Shown: piece by piece, positions 1-8,271 of the stretch
How positions within the stretch are numbered: the first letter of the stretch is position 1
How the letters are laid out: each line of letters starts with the position of its first letter
From: CAIZGX01 sp044354975
Lineage (GTDB): Bacteria > Bacteroidota > Bacteroidia > Flavobacteriales_D > Sanyastnellaceae
Direction: 5' to 3'
Assembly (NCBI GenBank): GCA_044354975.1
Contig: JBIKZA010000011.1
Coordinates: 1-50,768 of the forward strand
DNA: 50,768 bases
The notes under the pieces: generated by a model
The model's database searches: none
The model's input: the letters and a program-made list of their open reading frames with translations, nothing else
What the model was told of the DNA's origin: nothing
Made by a program: the position numbers and the translations under genes

Positions 1-50
1 GTGCCTGCGCCGCTTTCGCCTCCTCCAAGTATGACCAGTCGCTTACTCAT
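1..50 (-). CDS. murD: UDP-N-acetylmuramoylalanine--D-glutamate ligase, N-terminal fragment
   Basis: Only the first 16 codons lie inside the window; the gene continues past the left edge. They read MSKRLVILGGGESGAG, a beta strand plus glycine-rich turn that fits the N-terminal Rossmann-like domain of MurD, the cytoplasmic ligase that adds D-glutamate to UDP-MurNAc-L-Ala. The start codon shares one base with the mraY stop (TAATG), so the two are probably translationally coupled. The call rests on this short match and on dcw gene order, where murD normally follows mraY. Confidence 0.8.
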   Translation of the reverse strand, partial: MSKRLVILGGGESGAG

Positions 51-1273
51 TATCTTACTTTTAAAGTGATGATGGTTAATACAGCTAGCATAATTCCGAT
101 GATCCAGAAGCGAGAAACAATTTTCGCTTCGTGCATTCCTTTGCGTTGATAATGGTGATGAAGAGGAGACATTAAGAAAATGCGACGACCTTCACCGTAC
201 TTTTTCCTCGTATACTTGAAGTACCCAACTTGAATCATTACGCTCAAGTTTTCCACCAAGAATATTCCACATAAAACTGGAATAAGAAGTTCCTTTCGAA
301 TAGCAATGGAGAACGTTGCAATAATTCCACCGAGTGCCAAGCTTCCTGTATCGCCCATGAATACTTGCGCTGGGAAACTGTTGTACCAAAGGAATCCGAC
401 ACATGCCCCAACAAAGGCAGCAATGAAAACGGTAAGTTCACCGCTGTGCGGGATGTACATCACGTTCAAGTAATCCGCGAAGATGTAGTTACCTGAAACG
501 TATGCGAAGATGGCCAGCGTAATACCAATGATGGCACTTGTTCCCGTTGCTAACCCATCAATACCATCGGTAATGTTCGCACCATTTGAAACTGCTGTTA
601 CTATGAATATGACAATTACTGTAAACACTCCCCACAACACCCACGGACTTTCCATGCTGTCTGGAACCAACCAAGCATAGTCAAATTCGTTGCCTTTAAT
701 GAAGGGAATAGTTGTCTTTAAACTCTTCTCTTCCTCCCATTGCATAGCCTGTTCTTCAGTTGTCGCATTCTGAATTTGAACGTCTGAAACTTTCTCTTTA
801 ATGGTCACAGATGGATTCCAATAAAGCATGCTCGCCACAATAATTCCCACGCCTATTTGCCCAACAATTTTACTCTTCCCTGCAAGTCCTTCTTTGTTCT
901 TTTTGAATACCTTGATGTAATCGTCCAAGAACCCGATGAGTCCCAACCAAATGGTTGCTATGATCATCGTTTGGATGTAGATGTTGGTAAGATCCGCTAG
1001 CAACAAAGTCGGCACCAGAATAGCAGCAAGAATAATAAGTCCGCCCATGGTGGGTGTTCCCGCCTTTTGCATTTGTCCGTCTAATCCCAAATCGCGAATG
1101 GTCTCACCCACTTGCTTCTTGCGAAGTATACGAATCAAGTTTTTTCCAAAAACCATAGATATGGTTAATGAAATTAGAATGCTCAAAGCAGCACGAAACG
1201 ACAAGTAGTGGAACAACCCAGATCCAGGGAAGTGCATGTGCTTATCGAAATATTCAAATAGGTGGTACAACAT
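50..1273 (-). CDS. mraY: Phospho-N-acetylmuramoyl-pentapeptide-transferase
   Basis: This integral membrane enzyme moves phospho-MurNAc-pentapeptide from UDP onto undecaprenyl phosphate, giving lipid I. Visible family motifs are GTPTMGG (72-78), the metal-site DDYIK (117-121), ANITDGIDG (232-240), MGDTGS (306-311) and the HHH cluster (372-374), with many hydrophobic helices. At 407 residues it is longer than the roughly 360 of proteobacterial MraY. The extra length is a hydrophilic, Glu-rich insert at about 155-207, between the helix after the DDYIK region and the one before ANITDG. Long MraY forms are common in Bacteroidota. The gene begins two bases after the murE stop and its stop overlaps murD, so it sits inside the dcw operon. 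Confidence 0.97.
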   Translation of the reverse strand: MLYHLFEYFDKHMHFPGSGLFHYLSFRAALSILISLTISMVFGKNLIRILRKKQVGETIRDLGLDGQMQKAGTPTMGGLIILAAILVPTLLLADLTNIYIQTMIIATIWLGLIGFLDDYIKVFKKNKEGLAGKSKIVGQIGVGIIVASMLYWNPSVTIKEKVSDVQIQNATTEEQAMQWEEEKSLKTTIPFIKGNEFDYAWLVPDSMESPWVLWGVFTVIVIFIVTAVSNGANITDGIDGLATGTSAIIGITLAIFAYVSGNYIFADYLNVMYIPHSGELTVFIAAFVGACVGFLWYNSFPAQVFMGDTGSLALGGIIATFSIAIRKELLIPVLCGIFLVENLSVMIQVGYFKYTRKKYGEGRRIFLMSPLHHHYQRKGMHEAKIVSRFWIIGIMLAVLTIITLKVR

Positions 1274-1275
1274 AC

Positions 1276-2730
1276 TTAGTTCGTTTGAAAGAGTTCTGTT
1301 ATAATTTTTAAATCGTCAAATGGATGTTTTACTCCGCTGATCTCTTGGTATTTCTCGTGTCCTTTTCCCGCGATAAGAATGATATCGCCGGGCTTTGCAA
1401 GTGAGCACGCCACTTCAATTGCTTCGCGACGATCGGTTACTGACAATACTTTTTTCTTTTGAATTGGATCAAGTCCCGAAACCATTTCTTGAATAATGCT
1501 CTTCGGATCTTCGCTGCGCGGATTGTCACTTGTGACAATTACGCGATCGCTTTTATTCGCAGCTATAGAAGCCATAATCGGACGCTTGGTGCGATCGCGA
1601 TCGCCGCCACAACCAACTACTGAAATAATTTCTTCTTGTCCGCGAACAGACTGGATTGTATTCAACACATTTTCCAATGCATCTGGCGTATGAGCGTAAT
1701 CAACAATTGCAATGGTGCCGTCTTGCTTGCGTATGTACTGAAAGCGACCTTCCGGCGCGCCCAATGCAGAAAGATGAACAAGCACGGTTGTTGGGTCTGT
1801 CCCTAACTCCACTGCAGCGGCAAACACAGCAGTTAAATTGTATGCATTGAATTCTCCTATCAACGGAGAGTGCAATTCAAATCGATCAATGTTAATCTGA
1901 AGACCTTGAAGCGTATTCTCAATAAGCTTCGCTTTGAAATCTGCCATCGTGTGCAACGCATAGGTTCGAACACGCGCCTTGCAAGCGGAAACCAACGCAT
2001 CGTGATAGCGATCATCTGCGTTCACAACAGCGTATGCATTTGCACCTAACTGATCGAATAAAATCTTCTTCGCTTTTATGTATTCATTCATTGAACCGTG
2101 ATAGTCCAAATGATCGTGTGATAGGTTCGTGAAAATGGCACCATCAATTTGCACCCCAGCCATTCTATTTTGATGTAACGCATGCGACGAGGCTTCCATG
2201 AAAACATGTGTGCAGCCTTCGCGCTGCATACGTGCCAACAAGTCGTTCAACGCAACAGCATCAGGTGTTGTATGTGTGGAAGGAATTTCAACTTCGTTGA
2301 TACGATTCACAACGGTAGAAAGCAATCCACAATTGAAACCCATTGAACGATACAAGCGAAATAAAAGAGTTGCTACAGTTGTTTTTCCATTTGTTCCTGT
2401 TACGGCCAACACCTTCATTTTTTCCGAAGGATTTTCATAAAAATTCGCTGCCATTATGCCCAGCGCTTTCGATGTGTCGGCTACTTGAACGTAGACAATA
2501 TTTTCTTCTAAACTCTCAGGTAAATCCTGACAAACGATAGCTGCTGCACCTAGCTCAATGGCCTTCGCTATGAATAAATGTCCATCTGACTGCAATCCCT
2601 TAACGGCAACAAAAAGTGCCATTGATCTTACAGCTCGTGAGTCAGAAGTAATACTTTCTACAGCAACGTTAGTATTTCCAACAACACCTTCCAGTCGAAC
2701 TTTGTACAATATGTCTTGCAGAAGCTTCAT
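1276..2730 (-). CDS. murE: UDP-N-acetylmuramoyl-tripeptide synthetase (meso-diaminopimelate-adding)
   Basis: This cytoplasmic Mur ligase adds the third stem-peptide residue to UDP-MurNAc-L-Ala-D-Glu. The ATP loop TGTNGKTT (111-118), the EASSHAL segment (179-185), TNLSHDHLDYHG (201-212) and the lysine-rich YIKAKK (217-222, region of the carbamylated lysine) are all present. DNPR at 402-405 is the known signature for meso-diaminopimelate rather than L-lysine, so the cell wall should be the DAP type. The length (484) is normal. The start overlaps the end of the ftsI gene by four bases, indicating coupled translation. Confidence 0.97.
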   Translation of the reverse strand: MKLLQDILYKVRLEGVVGNTNVAVESITSDSRAVRSMALFVAVKGLQSDGHLFIAKAIELGAAAIVCQDLPESLEENIVYVQVADTSKALGIMAANFYENPSEKMKVLAVTGTNGKTTVATLLFRLYRSMGFNCGLLSTVVNRINEVEIPSTHTTPDAVALNDLLARMQREGCTHVFMEASSHALHQNRMAGVQIDGAIFTNLSHDHLDYHGSMNEYIKAKKILFDQLGANAYAVVNADDRYHDALVSACKARVRTYALHTMADFKAKLIENTLQGLQINIDRFELHSPLIGEFNAYNLTAVFAAAVELGTDPTTVLVHLSALGAPEGRFQYIRKQDGTIAIVDYAHTPDALENVLNTIQSVRGQEEIISVVGCGGDRDRTKRPIMASIAANKSDRVIVTSDNPRSEDPKSIIQEMVSGLDPIQKKKVLSVTDRREAIEVACSLAKPGDIILIAGKGHEKYQEISGVKHPFDDLKIITELFQTN

Positions 2731-4823
2731 CGTAATGTTATTTGAATGAATTGATGATTGGTCTTTGTTCCTGGAAGCACGCTTTGCGACACCACCTTTC
2801 CATATCCCGTAGTTGAAACCTTTAATCCTCTTTTTTCCAACACGTATACTGCGTCTGTTAGCCCCATGCCACGCACGTCTGGAACCTTGTGTCCATTTTC
2901 GTCTTTGCTTGAAAGGGTTAGCGCACTGCCGTCTGCTGTTGCACTTACAATTTGCGCATCAGTCTCTAAGGCGTATGGAAATTGGACGTGAGAGAAAGCT
3001 TTGCGCAAGGCATTCGATTCGCCCGACAATATGCTCGGAACCCATGGCTCAGCCACGAACGTGCTGTCGCTTCCCATGGCGTTGTGCGGAATATCCAATT
3101 CGGTTCCGAATAATATATTCGCTAAATCCCGAAATACTGGTGCTGCAACCTTGCCACCGAAAGCCTCGAAAACTCTTGCTTTGTTTACTACGACAATGCA
3201 CGAATACTTTGGATCCTCAGCTGGGAAATACCCAACAAATGAAGCTCTGTGGTAATTCTCTAGATAAACGCCGTTCTCATTGATACGGGCAGTTCCCGTT
3301 TTTCCAGCTGCGCGATAAGGAGAATGTTTGAACACTCCCTTCCCGGTTCCAATGGTGGTTACAGCCTCCATGAGCTTACGACCTTTCGCAATAGTTTCTG
3401 GCTTCAAAAAATTCTCGCGAATAACAACGGGTTCGTATTTCTCATACGTCAAACCGTTCTTTCGAATCTCACTCACTAATCGAGGCTTCATGAATTTTCC
3501 ACCATTCGCAATGGCATTGTAGAAACACAATTGATGAAGCGGTGTCACCTGAATCTCGTACCCGACAGCCATTTGCGTTAAACTCAAATCACTCCATAGA
3601 GCCTCTTTCGTTGTACGTTTCACAACCGATTTTCCTTCACCCAGTAAATCAATTCCTACCAATTGTCCGTATCCAAAACGGTCGAGGTAATCTAAAAACT
3701 TTTGTGGATTGCTGCCGAACACATCGCGCACAACCATTGCTGTTCCTACGTTTGAAGATTTCGCATAAACCTGTTCAATCGTAATTGAACCGCACGCCTT
3801 AACATCTCTTAGCGTGTGTTCACCAATTGTGAATGTCCCTCCTCCAGTATGTATAACCTTTCCTAGATCTAAGTTGCCTTCTTCTATTGCCGCTAACAGA
3901 CTAGCAAGCTTCATGGTAGATCCGGGCTCGACACTTTGCGTCAGCGCCAAATTTTCAATTTCATAGAATTTATTTGCAACCGAATCGTAAGTCAAATTCG
4001 CAAGCGCCTTGATGTATCCTGTTTTAACTTCCATCAAAATCACACAACCCCAATCAGCACGATTAACTTCCATCGTGTGACGCAATGAACTCTGGGCAGC
4101 ATCTTGCAAGTGAACATCGATTGTTGTTACTACATCAAATCCAGGCTCCGGCTCTACAACAAATTCATCGCTCATCGGAACCCATGTATCTCCGCCAACC
4201 TTTTGCTGCATTTGCTTTCCCGCTTTTCCTCTTAGCAATGAATCATAAGATGCTTCCAATCCCACTTTATTACTCTCTCGGAAGATTCCAATGGTTCTCG
4301 CAGCCAAAGCGCCATAGGGCTTAGCGCGTTTTTCTCTTGATTCAATTCTGAATCCGCTCTTTAATTTCTTCTCCTTTACAAAAGGCAAAGACTTGAACTT
4401 TTGCATTTGATTGTAGTTCAAGTGATCTCCAACTTTCATGTATCGATTTCCCGATTCTACAGCCTTTAAAAACATCTGCTTCACCTCCTCTTGCGTCTTG
4501 CCTCCAAGAATCTCCGCTATTCCAGCACTAAGACTATCTAACTTCGAATTGAATCGCTCAATGTTATAGCCACCTTTACTGTCCCAACGAATCTCGTATT
4601 CTGGAATACTCGTTGAAAGTGGAGATCCATCTGCAGCTAAAATTCTTCCGCGCTCGGGCTCAATATCTCTAATCTTATAAGTAAACTGGGCCGCTCGGTT
4701 TTGAGCGTCTTCGTTTGGAATGGCCTGAATGTAGAATACCTTTCCAATAATGATCAGTGCCAAAATGCATAAAACCACGTACAAGACGTAGATCCAAACA
4801 GATATTTTCTTCAACTCATTCAT
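2727..4823 (-). CDS. ftsI: Division-specific penicillin-binding transpeptidase with C-terminal PASTA domain
   Basis: This is the septal peptidoglycan transpeptidase. From the upstream-most start (4853) it has a membrane anchor at about 18-41, a dimerisation domain, and the transpeptidase motifs STMK (nucleophile Ser312), SSN (366-368) and KTGT (518-521). A PASTA domain fills about 650-708, as is usual for Bacteroidota FtsI. I prefer the internal ATG at 4823, which gives 698 residues starting MNELKKIS, a normal short cytoplasmic tail, and an 8-base overlap with ftsL. The start at 4853 would overlap ftsL by 38 bases. The gene lies between ftsL and murE as expected. Confidence 0.95.
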   Translation of the reverse strand: MNELKKISVWIYVLYVVLCILALIIIGKVFYIQAIPNEDAQNRAAQFTYKIRDIEPERGRILAADGSPLSTSIPEYEIRWDSKGGYNIERFNSKLDSLSAGIAEILGGKTQEEVKQMFLKAVESGNRYMKVGDHLNYNQMQKFKSLPFVKEKKLKSGFRIESREKRAKPYGALAARTIGIFRESNKVGLEASYDSLLRGKAGKQMQQKVGGDTWVPMSDEFVVEPEPGFDVVTTIDVHLQDAAQSSLRHTMEVNRADWGCVILMEVKTGYIKALANLTYDSVANKFYEIENLALTQSVEPGSTMKLASLLAAIEEGNLDLGKVIHTGGGTFTIGEHTLRDVKACGSITIEQVYAKSSNVGTAMVVRDVFGSNPQKFLDYLDRFGYGQLVGIDLLGEGKSVVKRTTKEALWSDLSLTQMAVGYEIQVTPLHQLCFYNAIANGGKFMKPRLVSEIRKNGLTYEKYEPVVIRENFLKPETIAKGRKLMEAVTTIGTGKGVFKHSPYRAAGKTGTARINENGVYLENYHRASFVGYFPAEDPKYSCIVVVNKARVFEAFGGKVAAPVFRDLANILFGTELDIPHNAMGSDSTFVAEPWVPSILSGESNALRKAFSHVQFPYALETDAQIVSATADGSALTLSSKDENGHKVPDVRGMGLTDAVYVLEKRGLKVSTTGYGKVVSQSVLPGTKTNHQFIQITLR

Positions 4824-5184
4824 GACTTGTCTTGAAGAAATTTGAATCGACATCTATGATGAACGGGGTGGTAGTAGAATTGACCAAGCCCCATGGTGCC
4901 ACTTGGCCTACGACTTCGCTGTGCTGAGATTTAACGCTTAATTCACTTGCATTTGTGCTGTACTCAGAATTCAAATTCTTCAGCGTATCCTTCGTGTTCT
5001 TTATCTCAATTTGAACCGATTCAAAATAGTAGATCATACTAATTTGAAGGAAGAAAAGCACCACTATGAAAAAGAAAAAAGGCATCTGACGCACCAATGA
5101 CTGGCGTGTCAAGAATTCCCCTCCGATGATTTCTCTGAAGGTTATTCCTTTGCGTTTTGTTTCTTCGTTCTTTGCCATTTTCAA
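4816..5184 (-). CDS. ftsL: FtsL-like division protein
   Basis: A small bitopic membrane protein of 122 residues: a basic cytoplasmic tail (1-33), one very hydrophobic helix (about 34-54, rich in Phe), then a polar, helix-prone periplasmic segment (55-90) that could form a coiled coil. This is the FtsL architecture, and FtsL usually lies between rsmH and ftsI. Sequence identity in FtsL is always low, so the call depends on size, topology and position. In known divisomes FtsL pairs with FtsB and helps activate FtsWI. Met1 and Met3 are both possible starts. Confidence 0.8.
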   Translation of the reverse strand: MKMAKNEETKRKGITFREIIGGEFLTRQSLVRQMPFFFFIVVLFFLQISMIYYFESVQIEIKNTKDTLKNLNSEYSTNASELSVKSQHSEVVGQVAPWGLVNSTTTPFIIDVDSNFFKTSHE

Positions 5185-5216
5185 TTACCGAACGAATATT
5201 CATTCGGTTTTAAGTT

Positions 5217-6110
5217 TTATTTTTTTTGTCCTACTCGAAGTTTAGCACTCCGGCTTCTGCCATTTCTTTCTATTTCTTCTTGTGATGGAAGAATCGGTTT
5301 GCTCTTCACCGGCTCTATCTGACGCTCTAGATTTCCGAAAAAATCCTTCTTTATCTCTCCCTCTAAATTTCCAGACCGAAGGAAATCTTTGACCAAACGA
5401 TCTTCCAAACTGTGATAACTAATCACCACCAATCTCCCCTCCGGAGCCAACAACTCGAGTGATTGTTGAAGGAACTCTTTTAAAACAGCAATCTCATCGT
5501 TCACTACCATTCGAAATGCTTGGAACATTTGCGCTAAAAACTGTTTCTCCTTCCCTCTCTTCGCAAACGACTGCGTGCAATCTATCAAGGCTTGAGTGGT
5601 TCCTAAGGGCTTGTGCATATCAATTTCAGTTGCGACTTTGTATGCTCCGTCTAACTCGCCATACATTCTCAGCGCATCTGTAATCTCTTGAACGCTCGAC
5701 TTGTTGATCCATTCATCTGCAGAAATTCCAGATGACTGATTCATACGCATGTCCAAAGGACCATTGAACCGAATTGAAAATCCACGCTCGCCAGAATCGA
5801 ACTGATGACTGCTCACACCTAGATCTGCCAAAATCCCATCGACTTGCTGAAATCCGTGTAGTTCAACCCAGTTCTTAACGAATCTGAAATTTTGCGGGAC
5901 AAAAATCAATCGCTCATCTTGCGGGACATTTTTCGCGGCTTCACCATCCTGATCAAATGCAATGAGCTTTCCTGTTGTCAACTGTTTCAATATTTCTTTC
6001 GAATGGCCTCCGCCTCCGAAAGTCACATCTACATAAACCCCGTTAGGCTTAATGTTTAACCCCTCAATCGACTCTTTCAACAGCACCGGGGTGTGGTATA
6101 CTTGCTCCAT
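5217..6110 (-). CDS. rsmH: 16S rRNA (cytosine(1402)-N4)-methyltransferase
   Basis: RsmH (MraW) methylates N4 of C1402 in the ribosomal P site. The SAM-binding loop VDVTFGGGGHSKEIL (28-42), the LGVSSHQFD and RGFS segments, and ISYHSLEDRLVK near the C-terminus are diagnostic. The length of 297 is typical. The start codon shares one base with the mraZ stop (TAATG), the usual mraZ-rsmH arrangement. In E. coli, RsmH levels are balanced against the MraZ regulator made from the same operon. Confidence 0.97.
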   Translation of the reverse strand: MEQVYHTPVLLKESIEGLNIKPNGVYVDVTFGGGGHSKEILKQLTTGKLIAFDQDGEAAKNVPQDERLIFVPQNFRFVKNWVELHGFQQVDGILADLGVSSHQFDSGERGFSIRFNGPLDMRMNQSSGISADEWINKSSVQEITDALRMYGELDGAYKVATEIDMHKPLGTTQALIDCTQSFAKRGKEKQFLAQMFQAFRMVVNDEIAVLKEFLQQSLELLAPEGRLVVISYHSLEDRLVKDFLRSGNLEGEIKKDFFGNLERQIEPVKSKPILPSQEEIERNGRSRSAKLRVGQKK

Positions 6111-6586
6111 TACTTGTCGCCTTTTGCGTCAATGTCTTTTCTAACTTCTTCAGCCAACGCTCCAAAATCCATCTCCTCACCCAATACTTCAGCGTTGTAT
6201 TGATCTAAACTCCAGATTTCCATTTTCTGCCCTAATCCAGAAATAACCAATTCGTTCTTCGAACCGTCTACTCCCGCGTATTCTAAAAGACTTGCCGGAA
6301 GCGACAATCGTCCAACGCTATCCAATTCAAGATGCGTTGCTCCTTTCATAAACTTGCGTTGGAACATCTGATGCTTTTGATTGTATCTGCTCAACTTCGA
6401 CATCTCTTCGTTTACCATATCCCATTCTGGTTTTGGATAAACTACCAAGCACTGTGTGAAGATGTCGCGATTCACTACCAACCCATGATGAAGAATGTCC
6501 TCCAGCTGCTTTTTCAAGCGTGCAGGAAAGAGCAAGCGCCCTTTTGCGTCGACTTTACAGTGGTATTCTCCGAGTAGGTTTAACAT
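6110..6586 (-). CDS. mraZ: Transcriptional regulator MraZ
   Basis: MraZ is a ring-forming DNA-binding protein of the SpoVT-AbrB fold that controls its own dcw operon. Two half-repeats are visible: CKVDAKGRLLFPARLKKQL near the N-terminus and LELDSVGRLSLPASLLEYA in the second half. The reading frame is open further upstream to 6628, but the family begins with a short lead into GEYHCKVD, so the ATG at 6586 (MLNLLGEYH, 158 residues) is the natural start. It is the first gene of the operon, and 10-bp-spaced TGG(G) repeats lie 25-72 bases upstream. Confidence 0.95.
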   Translation of the reverse strand: MLNLLGEYHCKVDAKGRLLFPARLKKQLEDILHHGLVVNRDIFTQCLVVYPKPEWDMVNEEMSKLSRYNQKHQMFQRKFMKGATHLELDSVGRLSLPASLLEYAGVDGSKNELVISGLGQKMEIWSLDQYNAEVLGEEMDFGALAEEVRKDIDAKGDK

Positions 6587-6605
6587 TCGATTGTGAATTC
6601 TTTTC

Positions 6606-6613
6606 CAAAAATA
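6606..6613 (-). promoter_or_regulatory. Putative -7 element of the mraZ/dcw promoter
   Basis: TATTTTTG on the minus strand matches the Bacteroidota -7 consensus TAnnTTTG and lies 20 bases upstream of the mraZ ATG. No clear TTTG -33 element stands at the right distance. The adjacent MraZ-like boxes would sit over the polymerase site, as expected for autorepression. Confidence 0.45.
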
Positions 6614-6660
6614 ATCACTTCTTCCCACTTTTTACCACTAAACAACCACAAATTCCCATT
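6611..6660 (-). promoter_or_regulatory. Putative MraZ operator (10-bp-spaced TGG(G) boxes) of the dcw operon
   Basis: Read on the minus strand, this stretch contains TGGGA, TGGTT, then GTGGTA, GTGGGA and GTGATT. The last three are spaced exactly 10 bp apart and the first two are in 10-bp register with each other. Known MraZ sites are direct repeats of TGGG-type boxes with 10-bp periodicity just upstream of mraZ, so position and pattern both fit. Binding itself is inferred. Confidence 0.6.
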
Positions 6661-6744
6661 TTGTTAAAAACTTCGGAGACGACCACCACAACACACAACC
6701 CCAAAAGCCTTTATTTTATGGGCTTTTACCCACATTTACCAGCG

Positions 6745-6760
6745 GTGGGAAAAAGTGGGA
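6745..6760 (+). promoter_or_regulatory. Second pair of MraZ-like boxes facing the divergent gene
   Basis: GTGGGAAAAAGTGGGA contains two TGGGA boxes exactly 10 bp apart on the plus strand, the orientation facing the hydrolase gene at 6871. The same box type lies upstream of mraZ on the other strand. Two copies is fewer than the three to four normally seen, so this is a weaker candidate. Confidence 0.4.
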
Positions 6761-6771
6761 AATGTTAATTA

Positions 6772-6811
6772 CAATGAACACACCCCTTCATTCACGCTGA
6801 ATTGTTCATTG
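6772..6811. repeat. 9-bp inverted repeat in the mraZ/hydrolase intergenic region
   Basis: CAATGAACA (6772-6780) and TGTTCATTG (6803-6811) are perfect inverted copies 22 bases apart. TTCACGCTGA (6791-6800) and TTCACGCTCA (6832-6841) form a direct repeat next to it. It could be a regulator site or an RNA hairpin for the plus-strand gene; there is no T-run, so it is not a terminator. Confidence 0.4.
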
Positions 6812-6828
6812 CTTGTAACATTGAGCAG

Positions 6829-6857
6829 TTGTTCACGCTCAGAATCGCGTAAATTCG
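6829..6857 (+). promoter_or_regulatory. Putative promoter of the alpha/beta hydrolase-engB unit
   Basis: TTG (6829-6831), an 18-bp spacer, and TAAATTCG (6850-6857) match the Bacteroidota TTG/TAnnTTTG promoter except for one base. The start codon follows 13 bases downstream. Confidence 0.4.
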
Positions 6858-6870
6858 TGAGCTATAGATT

Positions 6871-7632
6871 ATGGAATACACTTTAAAAACCGATGGTGAT
6901 TACACCTACATTGAGGAAGGAGAGGGCAAGCCACTTGTCCTGCTTCATGGCTTATTTGGAGCATTGAGCAATTTCAAAGACGTGGTAGATCACTTCAAAC
7001 CACGCTATAAAGTTGTTATCCCAATGCTCCCGCTTTACACCATGCCTATGCTTACCACAGGCGTAAAGTCCTTAGCCGAATTTTTACACGACTTCATTCA
7101 ACACAAGAAATGGGACAAGGTGAATCTTCTTGGGAATTCACTGGGCGGACACGTTGCGCTGGTATACACGAAGAATCACTTAGAAAGAGTTGAGTCGCTT
7201 ATTCTTACAGCCAGCAGCGGTCTTTATGAAAATGCTTTCGGCTCCAGCTTTCCCAGAAGAGAAGACAAAGAATTCATTCGTCAAAAAGTAGCTTTAACAT
7301 TCTTCGACCCGAAACACGCTACCCCGGATCTGGTAGATGAGTGTTATGAGGTAGTCAATGATCGCAATCGCGTGCTTCGCATTTTAGCGCTTGCTAAAAG
7401 TGCTATACGTCATAACATGACCGACGATTTAAAGGACATGAATATTCCCGCGTGCTTAATTTGGGGAAAAAACGACACCATCACTCCCCCCGAAGTGGCC
7501 GAAGAATTTCAACATAAACTTCCACGAGCTAAATTGTATTGGATAGAGGAATGCGGACATGCACCTATGATGGAGCAGTCTGAGCAATTCAACACCTTAC
7601 TCGACGCTTGGTTAACTGAGCAAAATATATAA
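6871..7632 (+). CDS. Alpha/beta fold hydrolase
   Basis: A 253-residue cytoplasmic hydrolase with the full catalytic set: oxyanion region LLHGLFG (24-30), nucleophile elbow GNSLGG (Ser90), acid Asp202 in WGKNDTITPP, and His230 in ECGHAPM. No signal peptide is visible. The fold covers esterases, C-C hydrolases and lyase-like enzymes, and the sequence does not show the substrate. It lies six bases upstream of engB and is probably cotranscribed. It is divergent from mraZ across a region with MraZ-like boxes. Confidence 0.85.
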   Translation: MEYTLKTDGDYTYIEEGEGKPLVLLHGLFGALSNFKDVVDHFKPRYKVVIPMLPLYTMPMLTTGVKSLAEFLHDFIQHKKWDKVNLLGNSLGGHVALVYTKNHLERVESLILTASSGLYENAFGSSFPRREDKEFIRQKVALTFFDPKHATPDLVDECYEVVNDRNRVLRILALAKSAIRHNMTDDLKDMNIPACLIWGKNDTITPPEVAEEFQHKLPRAKLYWIEECGHAPMMEQSEQFNTLLDAWLTEQNI

Positions 7633-7638
7633 AGCACA

Positions 7639-8271
7639 ATGAGCAAAGAATTAATTCATTCTGCTACGTTCGTCAAGTCATCTGTTGAAATCGACAAGTG
7701 CCCACCTCCTGCATATCCTGAATTCGCCTTTATTGGCCGTTCAAATGTGGGCAAGAGTTCACTCATTAACATGCTCGTGAACAAGAAAGGCCTTGCTAAA
7801 ACATCTTCAAGCCCGGGAAAAACCCAAACCATCAATCACTTCCTGATAAACGAAGAAAAGAACCCCTGGTTTTTAGTCGATCTTCCAGGTTACGGTTACG
7901 CGAAGACTTCCAAAACCGAACGCAACAAGTGGGGAAGCTTCATTCGCAGTTATTTAGATAAGCGCGAAAACTTGATTTGCACATTCGTGCTGCTCGATTT
8001 CAGAATACCTCCGCAAAAAATAGATATTGAATTCATGCAATGGTTGGGCGAACAAGGCCTACCCTTTTGTATTGCATTCACGAAGTGCGAGAAACTTACT
8101 GAGCTTCAAAAAACCCTTCGCTTCGATGCGTTTACAGTTGAGTTGAAAAAGACTTGGGAAGAGCTTCCACAACATTTCCTTACAGCAGCAGTAGAGCGTA
8201 TGGGTCGCGTTGAAATTCAAGAGCAAATTGCAGCTTGGAGGAAAGAATTCGCGAACGACTTTACCTTATAG
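7639..8271 (+). CDS. engB: Ribosome biogenesis GTPase EngB (YsxC/YihA)
   Basis: An essential-type TRAFAC GTPase for late large-subunit assembly. The G1 loop GRSNVGKS (33-40), the G2-region threonines (around 62-65), G3 DLPGYGYAK (81-89) and the G4 motif TKCEK are all present, and the length of 210 is normal. It ends with a 6-base tail-to-tail overlap with gldC on the opposite strand and no intervening terminator. Confidence 0.97.
   Translation: MSKELIHSATFVKSSVEIDKCPPPAYPEFAFIGRSNVGKSSLINMLVNKKGLAKTSSSPGKTQTINHFLINEEKNPWFLVDLPGYGYAKTSKTERNKWGSFIRSYLDKRENLICTFVLLDFRIPPQKIDIEFMQWLGEQGLPFCIAFTKCEKLTELQKTLRFDAFTVELKKTWEELPQHFLTAAVERMGRVEIQEQIAAWRKEFANDFTL

Noticed and set aside
2813..3283. Plus-strand open frame of 156 codons opposite ftsI
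   Set aside because: It lies wholly antisense to the well-supported transpeptidase gene, has no recognisable domain and consists of the compositional mirror of ftsI codons.
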